Below, one piece after another: positions 10,702-21,008 of a DNA stretch of 64,000 nt (its first letter is position 1; each line of letters opens with the position of its first letter). Location: NCBI RefSeq assembly GCF_001039355.2, contig NW_019775921.1, positions 101,417-165,416 of the forward strand. The letters are read 5' to 3'. A model generated the notes under the pieces. That model was not told the DNA's origin. It saw only the letters and a list, made by a program, of their open reading frames with translations, and did not search any database. The DNA is from Lingula anatina. Taxonomy: Eukaryota > Brachiopoda > Lingulata > Lingulida > Lingulidae. A program made the translations under genes and the position numbers.

Positions 10702-11637
10702 ATGAAAATGGCGTCATTGAAGGAAGGCATTATGGTTACCATGTTGATTTGTATAATGATCACAGCATCTACTTTCATCATCATGTATGACATGGACGTT
10801 ACAAACATGACTCGACTGAAAAAATACATTTATGTACCTTCCATATTCAGGAACAATGAAAGAGAGTTCACTATAGGAATGAACACAAAAAAGATATCGA
10901 TCGGCATCGGTTGTGCTGTCAGTACCAAAGGATTTAATATATCGTCAGTTTTGTCCACACTTCCAGTTTTTACAACGTTGATGCCAAGTTTCTGTGAGAC
11001 AGTTTCGAAAGTCTACTCCTATCATTTCTACATTAGCTACGATTACACGGATGCTTTCTTCAAAGAACAAAATTCGCGAGATAGTTTCAAGGCTAAATTT
11101 ATGGACATGGTCAAAAAGCTTTGCTCATCGTCTATTCCTATATATCTGCATTTTGTTCGCTGCCCATGCAAAGGAGCTCCAGCACATGCTCAGAATTATG
11201 CAATGATAGCGGCGTACAGTGACTCAATCGACTACCTTTACCGAATTAATGATGACACGAAAATGGTGACAAAGTCATGGACCGAAACATTTATCGCTGA
11301 ACTCTCCAAGTTCAGTCCACCAAATGTTGGCGTTGTCGGACCAAATCACCAAGGAGGAAATACAGCTATTATGACGTATGATTTCGTTCACAGGACACAT
11401 ATTGAAATATTTGGGTTTCATTACCCTGCTGTTTTTACGGGCTGGTTTGCCGACGATTGGATAACAGCGGTTTATAAACCAAATAGATCAAAGAAAATTG
11501 CTAATGTAAGGGTTATACACACTATGGCAGTGGGCACCAGATATAACGTTAGATCAGATTTGGCAACAAAAGTAAAAGGTCAGGTGGAACACGACAAAAA
11601 GACATTGGACTCATGGTTAAAGAAGAACAAACTGTGA
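10702..11637 (+). CDS. GT2: glycosyltransferase-like type II membrane protein
   Basis: Single-exon paralogue of GT1, 311 aa from the ATG at 10702 (MKMASL) or 309 aa from the ATG at 10708, which corresponds to the GT1 start. One A fewer than in GT1 puts the upstream ATG in frame here. Membrane anchor, INDDT, TYDFVHRTHI and WFADDW motifs are intact. Most differences from GT1 lie in the stem after the anchor, where a few residues are inserted or deleted; from about residue 105 on the two are almost the same. Stop codon, 3' end and upstream CRE pair are shared with GT1. Likely active if GT1 is. Confidence 0.8.
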   Translation: MKMASLKEGIMVTMLICIMITASTFIIMYDMDVTNMTRLKKYIYVPSIFRNNEREFTIGMNTKKISIGIGCAVSTKGFNISSVLSTLPVFTTLMPSFCETVSKVYSYHFYISYDYTDAFFKEQNSRDSFKAKFMDMVKKLCSSSIPIYLHFVRCPCKGAPAHAQNYAMIAAYSDSIDYLYRINDDTKMVTKSWTETFIAELSKFSPPNVGVVGPNHQGGNTAIMTYDFVHRTHIEIFGFHYPAVFTGWFADDWITAVYKPNRSKKIANVRVIHTMAVGTRYNVRSDLATKVKGQVEHDKKTLDSWLKKNKL

Positions 11638-11660
11638 TGTGTGCTGAAACTTCAACGTAC

Positions 11661-12606
11661 AATTTTCAAGAACGGATTTACAGGTTTAAAAATATGAATC
11701 AATGATAACTGCAGCTCATCATTGAAATGGAGCAGGATAACACGGCATTCGCGTCAGAGTAATTTCCTTATTTACTATAGTGCTTTAGGAGGTCCTCTAA
11801 GAAATAGGTTCAAAATCCCAAAGGATCCTTTTATATAAAACAAATTGGTCCTATGTCTTAATGGATAAATATAAGTTAATTGGTTAATTTGTTTGTGTGG
11901 CATGAACAGAGGATGTCTTAGATCAAGGCACATGTTATAATACTTACAGGTGTGGCAAATGAGATATAGTTGTATTTCATTATCTTTGATTTGTAAAATA
12001 CATCTGAGGATGATACTTTTAATGATGTTTAATGTTTAAAGAAAAGACATGTAGACTGATTTAGTAACATTTACTAAAGAAATGTTAAGTTAAGGTGGGC
12101 TTCATTTGTTAGTGCGTTATTTTAATTATCTAGATTTTATACAGATTATAGGAAAAATTCTTCCCTTTAATGTTTTGTTGACCTTTTGGGAAAATATCTG
12201 CATTTTCTGAAGGATAACTTTGGGGAATTTTTTTATAGCTGTGCCTGCAAATAGAGCAAAGTTTTGCTATTAATTCACACTTTTCTTTGTAATTTATATA
12301 TGTGTGTGTGTGTGTGTGTGTGACAAAAAGAAATAAAAAAAGCAGTTAAAATAACTGCTGTGTTTTTATTCCTTTTTGTCACATATATGTATACTCGTAC
12401 AGGAAACACACACATACCACAGCACAAAAAGTCAATTTTCAGCTCTTTTACTCTTCAGGAAATGGGTTTGAATATTCTCTTTACAAGCCTTTTCAACGGT
12501 GTAAAACTCTACCGGAAAGGTCAGGGTCTACGGGTTTACTACCCTTTTATGCCTTAGCTTAAAATTGAAGTTGCACTATTACTACGTCTTTCCGATCAAG
12601 TATGCT
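11661..12606. other. Intergenic with inverted dispersed repeat and TG microsatellite
   Basis: Positions 11876-11990 match the reverse complement of 31075-31195, sharing GGTGTGGCAAATGAGATATA and GTCTTAGATCAAGGCA. A TG microsatellite lies at 12300-12322. No gene seen. Confidence 0.6.
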
Positions 12607-14010
12607 GTGTGAGCATACTTTTTAGACACATGGTTTTGCCTTTTTTGGTGCCGTTTAGTTTATAAAGTTATTTTGATTATTACAATAAGCTATGTGGCGT
12701 ATTTCATTAACAGAAATATTCAATTTGAATAGGTTATTTATAAAATATGAAAGAAATATGCATTATTCCACTAACAAATGAAATAATGATCATGATAGAA
12801 TAAACTTTTGAAAAAAAATCTGGGTGTTGCTTAACTTATGAGCAGATCAGTGTATACACTTCCGCAATACTGGGTAACAACAATGGGTTATCATCATTGA
12901 AAGTCTTTCAACATATGTCTATGTGTTTGATTACATTGTGGGTGCTATTATGAGAAAGGGAATAGATTTGTCTTATTATAATTGACAATTTTGTGTTTTC
13001 AAACAGTGTTGTGTATTTTAAGCTTTTTAATACTTAGCCGCAAATGACACTAAAACAGCGCTAAATATGGGACACAGACAACCAGTCTGTCGTGCAGCTG
13101 TGTTGTCATGCTTTTGTCATATCAGGGATCATTTACGTCATACACACTAGAAAACAAAAATTGCTCTTCGTGTGTATATATAAATATATAAAAATCAAGC
13201 CTAACTGGTGTTCTCTTATCATCGCCGTAAGTTCAATTGATATCACCCCAGTCCATTTTAATTAGATTTAAATTCCCAGCTGTTCAAATATTCGAGATTT
13301 GGGAGACGAAATGAAAAGTGAAAATACTTCGCTACTTTAGTGAAACTTTGATAGCATTATAAGATGTTAGGACATGAAATGTGTATATGTACCTAAGGAT
13401 GGGTTAAGATTTTTTTCCTTTTTATTTCATGTTATCTTCCAGTAAACTTCACTGCTCAAAACCACCCCTTACATTCTACTGGATACTCATTCCAGAATTA
13501 ATTTATAAGTGAGAAATGTTTCTGATATTGTGCTTATTCTTTTTTTAATTGCGTTTAACAAATTGCTTATTTTCCAACGGGATGTTATCGTCACTTTTTC
13601 AATAATGTACAGGCCTCATAAACGATTATTGTCGAATGCTATTTTAACAAATTGCTTATTTCCCCACAGGGTATTAGCAAATGTACTAGTAGTGTCACTT
13701 TTTCAGTAATGTACAGGCCTTATAAACGATTAACGTCGTTTGCTACCACGAGCAGTAAATTTGGGAGCGCGAATTCCCAAATTAATTACTCATGCCACGA
13801 TAAATATAACACATGTAGACCTAAAATTAGAATATACGAATACAGCGTTAGAGCGGTTCGCGTGTCGTAACGCTGTGCTTTTGACTACTAATTTTACTTT
13901 CCGAAAATCGGGTACCCTATTTCGTGGCTCGAGTCGTTAATTTGGGCATTTGTGGCATGAATCTGAGGTTTGACTTCGCCCACGCCTAATCCATTTATAA
14001 TGCCTGGAAG
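12607..14010. repeat. Duplicon C, copy 1
   Basis: Matches 32143-33525 nearly end to end, and in part 46735-47480 and 50668-51395. Diagnostic strings include TTTGGGAGCGCGAATTCCCA and CTGGTGTTCTCTTATCATCG. No coding sequence is evident. Confidence 0.85.
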
Positions 14011-15290
14011 GTGAAAGGTGCGTTCAGGTTTGAGATGAACCTACCCTAATTAATGTCTTCCTGGCATCGTCTGATGACCACTTTAATTCCTTAGTTTTTT
14101 CCATAACTGCAGTGTGCTGAAGTTAAATCATATCCTTTGGGAGAAAAGATATATTTGTTATTGCACCTGTGTAGAGGACATAATTTAAGGGCTCAGACAA
14201 CTAAATTACTGGCAAATCTATATGTTTGAAACTGAACACAATTTATGCATCTATAGTGAAGATGGTATAGATGTGAAAATGCAGCACAATAGATATCAAT
14301 CTCACCTATAACAGTTTGTGCGAAATCTCACCCGTTTAAAGGCAAGTGGTGCGCTCGAGACATTTTAAATAACAAAAAGAAAAAAAGCACATTTCCCTTT
14401 ACCAGTAAGGTTTACCCTATGCTAACCTTTTTCATTGAATATAATTTTCAAGGTGCACGCTCGCAATTGAAATCCACTAGTTTTTATCTCCATTAAGTGA
14501 ATGACTCAAACCTAGAAAATCGGAAGTTAAGAGGATTATGGACTGTTTTTTGTGAATAGTTTTGAATGACTTATACCTCTCGGTATTAAAGAAAATTTGT
14601 TTTTATACAGTGATCTAACTTGGAAGTCATAACAGCAAGGACAAAAGATTTTTGAATGTCGGCGTTACTTATGCATTCTAAGGTGTAAAAACGCCATGCA
14701 CACATGGCCCTGGCCAGTAGTTTAAAAAAAGATGTCTTCTCTTAACACGCTTCCCCTTGTCTCCAACGTACTCGAATAATCACCAGCTTTTCTACATGTT
14801 ATTGTTCGCCACAAGGAGGCGTTTTAATCTGTTCATCTGATTGCATTCAGCAAGAATTCCCGTAGAGTTAAATCGGTCTACGTGGAATAATAGTTCCATT
14901 TGGAATGTGCCCTTACATTTTAGAAAGAGCTACGTCAGATACCGTTTCGATATATTAAAGTCTGAATTGGGAAGGATATGTAGCCTTGAAGGACAGGTAG
15001 ACAATATGACTGGGAAACTTTCAGTGTATTTTTAAATCAAATTGTCAGTTATCCAATGCTTTTGTCCAGGTGTTGTTGGTTATATATAAATCCGTTTTTC
15101 TTTTCAGTTCTTTTTCATACCCAGATTTGTGTTTCTTGGGTGTGATACTGGTTAAACATACACTGTACTTGGAATTGATTATGATGATTTTATACTTTTT
15201 AGCAGCTGGCAGATAAGACCATTCAAATTTATTATTATTTTTTGTTGTTGTTGATCAATGATAAAAGATAGTTCTTTGGTTCATTCAAGT
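14011..15290. repeat. Duplicon D, 3' flank of receptor gene 1
   Basis: Non-coding flank that matches 35150-36690 downstream of receptor gene 2, interrupted there by a MITE. The empty insertion site of that MITE is the TA at 14879-14880. It ends at the probable polyadenylation signal of receptor gene 1. Confidence 0.8.
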
Positions 15291-15296
15291 TTTATT
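15291..15296 (-). terminator. Polyadenylation signal, receptor gene 1
   Basis: AATAAA on the minus strand, about 690 nt after the stop codon. The same hexamer at the equivalent position follows receptor gene 2, which supports it as the 3' end. Confidence 0.5.
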
Positions 15297-15499
15297 AACA
15301 TGTAAAATTCATTCAAGATTACATACTTCACAAAGATATCAATGTGAACTGACAGGAACCATTACATCTATTTCAATATAAGTCACTGTATATGACCAAG
15401 ACAAGATAATGTTCACATGCAATACAGTTTTACTCACATGTAGTCTCATTTCATCATAAATATAGTCTCTTGCCATTACATATGTTGACTTGCAATAAG

Positions 15500-15590
15500 C
15501 CACTGAACTTTACATACAGTTCCATACAACATATAATACACATTGAACCTTACATACAATTCCATACAACATATGATACACATTGCCACC
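15500..15590 (-). repeat. 3'UTR minisatellite, two units
   Basis: About two copies of a ~40-bp unit containing CCATACAACATAT[AG]ATACACATTG. The same unit is expanded to about eight copies at 36902-37205 in receptor gene 2. Confidence 0.7.
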
Positions 15591-15986
15591 TGTACCTGTA
15601 GATGTTGCCGTGCTGTAAATACAGGACCAGGTCAAAATTGAAAAAAAAAAAATTGACCAACTTTTCCATTTACAAACACAAATAGCATATTATGTTTTCC
15701 AAAAAAATCTAAAAAAATATTTTACAGATATTTCCTGAATCAAACTTACTACAGTTAATAAGTTTCATCTTCATAGATCATGTATCGAGCTAACTATTGA
15801 CAAACTAATCCATGTTGAATTCTAAACATAAGCCAAACAAACTATCATGTGTCTCGTGGGATCCGAAAAGTTAATTCTGCCCTAAATACCCCAAAACCTT
15901 GCCTCAACATTTCCCCTGACCAAAGCACCGTAACATTTTCAAGTGATGCCCTCCAACAAACTAACAAAGCGCGGGGGTAAAGATGG

Positions 15987-18900
15987 TCATAGCTCGGTTT
16001 CTTTGATTGTTGGTACTTGTTCTTGTTTATTATGTCTGTGTCTGGCTACAGAAGTGTAGCGTGTCGTTGATTTTTCTTTGTTACCGGATAGCTTGACGTT
16101 GGTAAGTGTGTACAAATAGGGGTTGATAGCGGAATTCAACGGCATCACGAACACGGCTACCCAGCTTGACACTTGTGGTGCAATTGACACGTTGGCCATA
16201 CTTAGAAACCCTAACAAGGTAACCGGGCCCCAGCATGCACAATCTGTTAATAAAATAATGGACACTTTTTTCAAAAAAATTACTTCACCAAAACCCTGCC
16301 GTCCAGATTGCTGTTGAGTCTTAAAAACGCTTTTTATTATACATATATACGCCCCTGCCACGTAGACAAAAGCGAAAAGAGAGGTTAATAAAAACATGGC
16401 GTACGCGTACTCACGACCACCAAAGTATACTTTGCTTATTGTAAAGGGTATACACACAGAATTATGACCATAGAATTTCTCGAAATATCCATTTTCGACA
16501 CAAGGAATGATACTTGCGATAAAGCAAAAGGCCCACCCAACTGACACTAAAACGGAGGCTCTTTTCATTCCAATTTTTCGAAACGACATGCAGAACACAA
16601 TGGCTATTATTCTGTCTGTTGTAATCAAAACTAATATCAGCATAGACATCAATGTTGAAAGCATGGTAAGGAACCCCGCAGTCTTGCATAACACACTATC
16701 TGTCCAGACCTCGGCATGAACAAAATACTCCCCACGGTAGAGAGTGTCAACCGTGGCGATTATGATCAAATATACACCCATAAGAAAATCAGAAACTGAG
16801 AGGTTAACTATGAAAAATATTTGAGGGGTCATTTTGTTTTCACATAGTCTATTCACAAAAACAAAAAGGTTCCCGACCAAACTAAGAATCCCCATAATCC
16901 AGACAGAGACTTGCAAGATCTTATCGTAAAGCAAATCAGAGCATGAGGAAAATTCGTCAGGTTTAGGTAAACATTCGTTTACTTTCCCAACAGCGAGACA
17001 ACAGATTCCAAACCTGTCTGTTATTAATGTTTTAGCTGAAAAATTTACGAAAACTTCAGTTTCGACAAAGATTCCCTCATTCCCAGACATATCAACTGCA
17101 TCCAATTTGGGCAAACCATGAAAAGCACCATCCTTTATCGTGGACATTTTGTTGAAACTTATATTCAGATTTTTTAACGAGTCTAAGCCTTTAAATGTAT
17201 GTGCATGAATGGTCTTGATATGAAGCATACTAAGGTCTAAAACACTTAGGTTTGAAACACCATCAAATGTGCCTGGGGAAATTTTAGTTAATGGGTTTCC
17301 ACTTAGCAACAAGGTTTTCAAATTAAACAAACCATTGAAGGCACTTGCTTGCAGAGAGGACAATTTGTTTCTCCGTAGGTCCAACTCTATCAAGTTACTT
17401 AAATGAATTAATGCCATGATAGGAATGATATCCATTTCATTTGAACTGACATTAAGTTTTACAAGCAAATTATATCTTGCAAACGTTACGTTTGTTAAAT
17501 GAAGTTTGTTGTCCCCAAAAGCAAGGCCTCTGGTGAATGGCGAAATATTCGGTACCTTAGATGCATTTCCTCCCGTGCAGTCTACGTAATATCCACTACA
17601 GACACAGTTCACGGGGCATGTCTTTATGTCACAGAACCTTTCGTCGTCATCAGAAAATTTGCAGTTGACCACACCATTACATACCTCACTCTGGTGCAGA
17701 CATTGCCGTTCTCCTTTACATCTGAAACCACCGGGACATGTGTAATTAGCACAACCAGTCTCGTCCTCTCCTCGTGGACAGTCTTTCTCCCCGTCGCACA
17801 CTTGCCGCAGTGGGACACAATACGAGTCAGGGCACTTGTACATGTGTGGACACTGAAAGCTGGCGCAGTTTTGTAAATGTTCAAATCCTCTGCATGTTTG
17901 AAATCGTTCGTGCTTGATTTTGTCGTGAACACATGCCAGATGGCGATCAATACACCGAACGTGTTCGGGTGCGCATCTTATTTCATTAGCATTCGAACAA
18001 TAAGGCAGAGATAAAGAGCGTGACCAGTCTTTAATAAGAGAAATTGGGCACTTTGACAATATGTACATATTTAGTGGAATCATTGAAAGTGACTCATCCT
18101 CTTGTGTCACCCCAAAGCAATCCGGATGGCGATCGTCCACATTTTGAGGAGCTAAACATTTGCCAGAGTAACACTTTTCACAGGGGCACAGAATTTTGGG
18201 AATTTCGTCAGATCCGTCTGAGCAGTCTTTAAAGAAGTTGCACTTGTCTTTCTCGTTGATACATTCCCCATTCTGGCATCTGTACTGCCCTGTTTTACAC
18301 GGCGGATAGACACAAAAATTCTCGTCATCAGTTCCATTAAGGCAGTCGTTGACATGATTACATACTTTACTAATTGGGATACATGTGCCATCGGAACAAC
18401 TGAAAGTGTGTTGTCCACACGTACAATTCTTCTCATCTTCTCCTTCAGCGCAGTCCGCGATCCCATCACAAACATTAACACTAGATATACAGCTGCCATC
18501 TTGACATCTAAACTTGTGTTGTGAACAGTTGAAAATGTTGCGTTTCGAACCTATCTCACAAAGAGCCAAGAGCGACTCACGGTGGTCAACGCGTGGGCAT
18601 AGTCCTTCCATGTCATCTATGAACAAATGGTGAGCATACATAAGCCTTCTGCATATGTTTTCTGGGGACTTCACCCACACAGCTAAGATATTTGAGAGTG
18701 GTCTTGATTTATTTTTATCCAAACTTGTCGGAGATATCCAAGTGAGTTCTTTGCCCCAAATACTGATGTACTGAAGAATATCTCGGTCCTTGTGTAAAGT
18801 GCTGTTAAAGGGGGCTAAATCTCCACCCAGGGACCTGCATGCCTCCACAGCTGCGCTATAGGTGAGGTTAGTGCCTGACGGTAAGGACCAATATTGTGGG

Positions 18901-19382
18901 TGATAATGGGGCACATACTTCGTTCTGTGTCCAACATGTTCTACGGCTTCAATTTGGGCAAGAGTGTATAGAAGCACACAACGCCCCGCTATATACACCC
19001 AACCCTCTGGACAGTACGTTTCATGGAGCGTATACCATTGGGATGCTGTGAAATCCATTAGCGATGATTTGGAAACGGCTGTAGTTGACTTCTTTTTTGA
19101 TACCGAGGCTGCAGGCTTTTTACAGATGGCGGTCATACAGCAGATTGGTTGGTGACACGGGACTTTGGCCCAGTTCCCCCAGCGTGTTTTCCCGTGAGAT
19201 GGAGATTTTAGAAATGCCATCATAATGACACAGTCGCGCTCATCGCCTTGGACCGGCTGCAGAATATCTTTCGTGACAATTATTTCCAGTAAAAAAGGAA
19301 TCTTAATTGAATTGAATCCATACATTTTTGGGCCGTACCATTCACTGTATACAAACGCTTCCCCATCCGTCCAGTTGTAGTG
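15987..19382 (-). CDS. Receptor 1, exon 2: lectin/LDLa/LRR/7TM (GRL101-like)
   Basis: Exon begins after CTTACAG (acceptor at 19384-19383) in phase 0 and runs 1131 codons to the stop. Joined to exon 1 it gives about 1498 aa. Order in the whole protein: rest of C-type lectin domain 1 (WTDG at 371-374, WGNW near 435) to ~455; second lectin-like domain ~491-643 (Cys-Pro-Glu-Gly-Trp start); three LDLa modules 652-766; a degenerate Cys-rich module; a linker; two further LDLa modules 874-951; LRR N-cap from 956; about seven leucine-rich repeats to ~1155; seven helices 1186-1460. The 7TM part has NLSVSD in TM2, a TDR triplet in place of DRY at TM3, CWGP in TM6 and NPYLY in TM7. This is the relaxin-receptor/GRL101 (LGR type C) family, acting at the plasma membrane through G proteins. 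Its ligand is unknown; relaxin-like peptides are the family precedent. Confidence 0.9.
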   Translation of the reverse strand, partial: HYNWTDGEAFVYSEWYGPKMYGFNSIKIPFLLEIIVTKDILQPVQGDERDCVIMMAFLKSPSHGKTRWGNWAKVPCHQPICCMTAICKKPAASVSKKKSTTAVSKSSLMDFTASQWYTLHETYCPEGWVYIAGRCVLLYTLAQIEAVEHVGHRTKYVPHYHPQYWSLPSGTNLTYSAAVEACRSLGGDLAPFNSTLHKDRDILQYISIWGKELTWISPTSLDKNKSRPLSNILAVWVKSPENICRRLMYAHHLFIDDMEGLCPRVDHRESLLALCEIGSKRNIFNCSQHKFRCQDGSCISSVNVCDGIADCAEGEDEKNCTCGQHTFSCSDGTCIPISKVCNHVNDCLNGTDDENFCVYPPCKTGQYRCQNGECINEKDKCNFFKDCSDGSDEIPKILCPCEKCYSGKCLAPQNVDDRHPDCFGVTQEDESLSMIPLNMYILSKCPISLIKDWSRSLSLPYCSNANEIRCAPEHVRCIDRHLACVHDKIKHERFQTCRGFEHLQNCASFQCPHMYKCPDSYCVPLRQVCDGEKDCPRGEDETGCANYTCPGGFRCKGERQCLHQSEVCNGVVNCKFSDDDERFCDIKTCPVNCVCSGYYVDCTGGNASKVPNISPFTRGLAFGDNKLHLTNVTFARYNLLVKLNVSSNEMDIIPIMALIHLSNLIELDLRRNKLSSLQASAFNGLFNLKTLLLSGNPLTKISPGTFDGVSNLSVLDLSMLHIKTIHAHTFKGLDSLKNLNISFNKMSTIKDGAFHGLPKLDAVDMSGNEGIFVETEVFVNFSAKTLITDRFGICCLAVGKVNECLPKPDEFSSCSDLLYDKILQVSVWIMGILSLVGNLFVFVNRLCENKMTPQIFFIVNLSVSDFLMGVYLIIIATVDTLYRGEYFVHAEVWTDSVLCKTAGFLTMLSTLMSMLILVLITTDRIIAIVFCMSFRKIGMKRASVLVSVGWAFCFIASIIPCVENGYFEKFYGHNSVCIPFTISKVYFGGREYAYAMFLLTSLFAFVYVAGAYICIIKSVFKTQQQSGRQGFGEVIFLKKVSIILLTDCACWGPVTLLGFLSMANVSIAPQVSSWVAVFVMPLNSAINPYLYTLTNVKLSGNKEKSTTRYTSVARHRHNKQEQVPTIKETEL

Positions 19383-19831
19383 CTGTAAGATGAATTGGAT
19401 ATAATTCATTGGGAAATGTAGAGAGGAGAGATGTGATGCAACCATCACATGGAAGGACCACACTCACACAAACACACAATACAGATGGACGTTAATGACT
19501 CGATCTTTTCACTGTGGAAAATTTAATCAATCTTCCAGTAAAATAATTTTGGAATCATTGAAAGTGTGTAGTTTTACTGTATACACAGAAAGGAACTGTA
19601 ATTTAGTCTGCTTTTCATTTTTATTTTATTATATTTATAATAATTATTATTATTATTATTTTTGCTACCAGTCAATAGGAATGTTCTATCTAATTCAAGG
19701 AATATGAGTTTACAAATACGGTGTCTGTAAACTTCACAACTTATTCCATTGAAAAGATCGAGCCCTTATGGTAAACTATGTGTATCTTTTAAAAGATTGG
19801 TGCTCAAAAGTTAAAATTCTGAAAAACTTAC
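19383..19831 (-). other. Intron of receptor gene 1 (449 bp, GT-AG)
   Basis: Donor AG|GTAAGT at 19832/19831, acceptor CTTACAG| at 19383. Phase 0, splitting the lectin domain just before its WTDG motif. The paralogous intron is 4172 bp and uses a GC donor. An AT-rich (TTA)n-like patch lies near 19625-19665. Confidence 0.85.
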
Positions 19832-20932
19832 CTGGTCTGTAGATTTAAGTCCTATATAGATTGCGCTGCTATGGTAGAAAGGAGAACATGAACCCCATCT
19901 ATATAACTTTTCAAAGCTATTCAGAATTCTACCCAGAAAGCGAGCTTCACGGCGTGTTTGTATGCTAACTAGATGTCCTGAATCTCTCTCACACTCGGCT
20001 TCAGCTTTGGTCCACGTGACTGATTCTTCATAATGCCTTAACAGATAACAGTTCCCCTCAAAAAGGGTGTATCCCGGGTGGCATGAAAATGGTTCCACCA
20101 TTTTGCGGGAAACAGCTTTGTACTCAGCACATACGTCGTATTGCACTGCGCCGTCACACGGTGACCATTCGATGCTCATTTGGTCGTAATTTCCACGAAG
20201 GGATGTAAATTGCTTAGAACTATTCATGTTATGGGTATGCAATTTCACCTCACTGTATTCTGTCACGTCATAAAAAGTAAGAGTTCCGCAAAGGACATTA
20301 AGGTCTTTTGCAAGTGTTATCTGCAAGATGTAATCAGCAGGAGCGGTCAAATAAAACTTACAGCCTGCCGTCAAATTACCGCGGTTGATTCTGAACCAAC
20401 CTTCATACGGAGATGTAACCACATGTGTGCACGGCAATTTGCGATCTTCACAATCTTCCACCACATCTATATCAGCCTTCAACCCTGTGGCACTGACATC
20501 TAGATCGCTACTAAATATAACCTCAACTGAACCTTTAAAGCACAGTTGAACATTTAGAATACTAGGTTCGGAAAAAGTATATGAGCCACACACTGCTCCC
20601 CATAACGTTTGTACATCTTTATCTTGGTAGTATCTAGGGCCTGGACGAGAAATAATCACCACGTAATCTTTGTCGCATCCTCCTGAAAGTTCTAGGTCAA
20701 ATTTAGTGAAGCGAATATTAGCCCACTTGTAATCTGGTACCTTGATCTTTTCAGTTACAGTTACCTCATTTGGATAGGTAGATCCTTCTTGTGGCACAAC
20801 AAATTTAATGCAAGATACTGGTTGGTAGCCGAGTATAGCAAATGCCAGGAGGATGTGGAAGTAAAAGTGTCCGTTTAGTGTCCATCTGTCCATCGCTTGA
20901 CCATCTCCAGCTGACGATGTATGTCCTAACAT
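19832..20932 (-). CDS. Receptor 1, exon 1: signal peptide, CUB-like x2, lectin N-half
   Basis: 367 codons, ending at a clean AG|GTAAGT donor in phase 0 after Ser-Thr-Asp-Gln. Residues 23-41 are the hydrophobic signal core; an in-frame Met at residue 14 is an alternative, more conventional start. Residues ~42-161 and ~168-275 are two beta-rich Cys-containing segments of CUB type (each with paired Cys and aromatic/hydrophobic strand pattern; the first has GGCDKDYV and a CGS turn). The C-type lectin domain begins at ~284 with CHPGYTLFEGNCY and W...A...C..., and continues in exon 2. This extracellular assembly on a seven-helix receptor is unusual: published GRL101 has LDLa and LRR modules, and I know of no standard description with CUB plus lectin modules. 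CUB calls are less certain than the lectin call. Confidence 0.85.
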
Positions 20933-21008
20933 TGTGTGAAATGAATGGTTTTCTATTAATCCTCAACGAAAACTCTAATCCATGAGTGTGCACGCGCGTG
21001 TTTTTCTA

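Larger units (their letters stand above)
9955..11660. repeat. Duplicon B, second copy (contains GT2)
   Basis: Near-identical to 3030-4735. The match stops about 20 bp after the GT2 stop codon, where the sequence diverges completely. Confidence 0.9.

Noticed and set aside
17499-17876. 125-aa frames on the plus strand opposite the receptors (also 39105-39482)
   Set aside because: Conserved between paralogues only because the receptor on the other strand is conserved; antisense shadow of Cys-rich LDLa codons.
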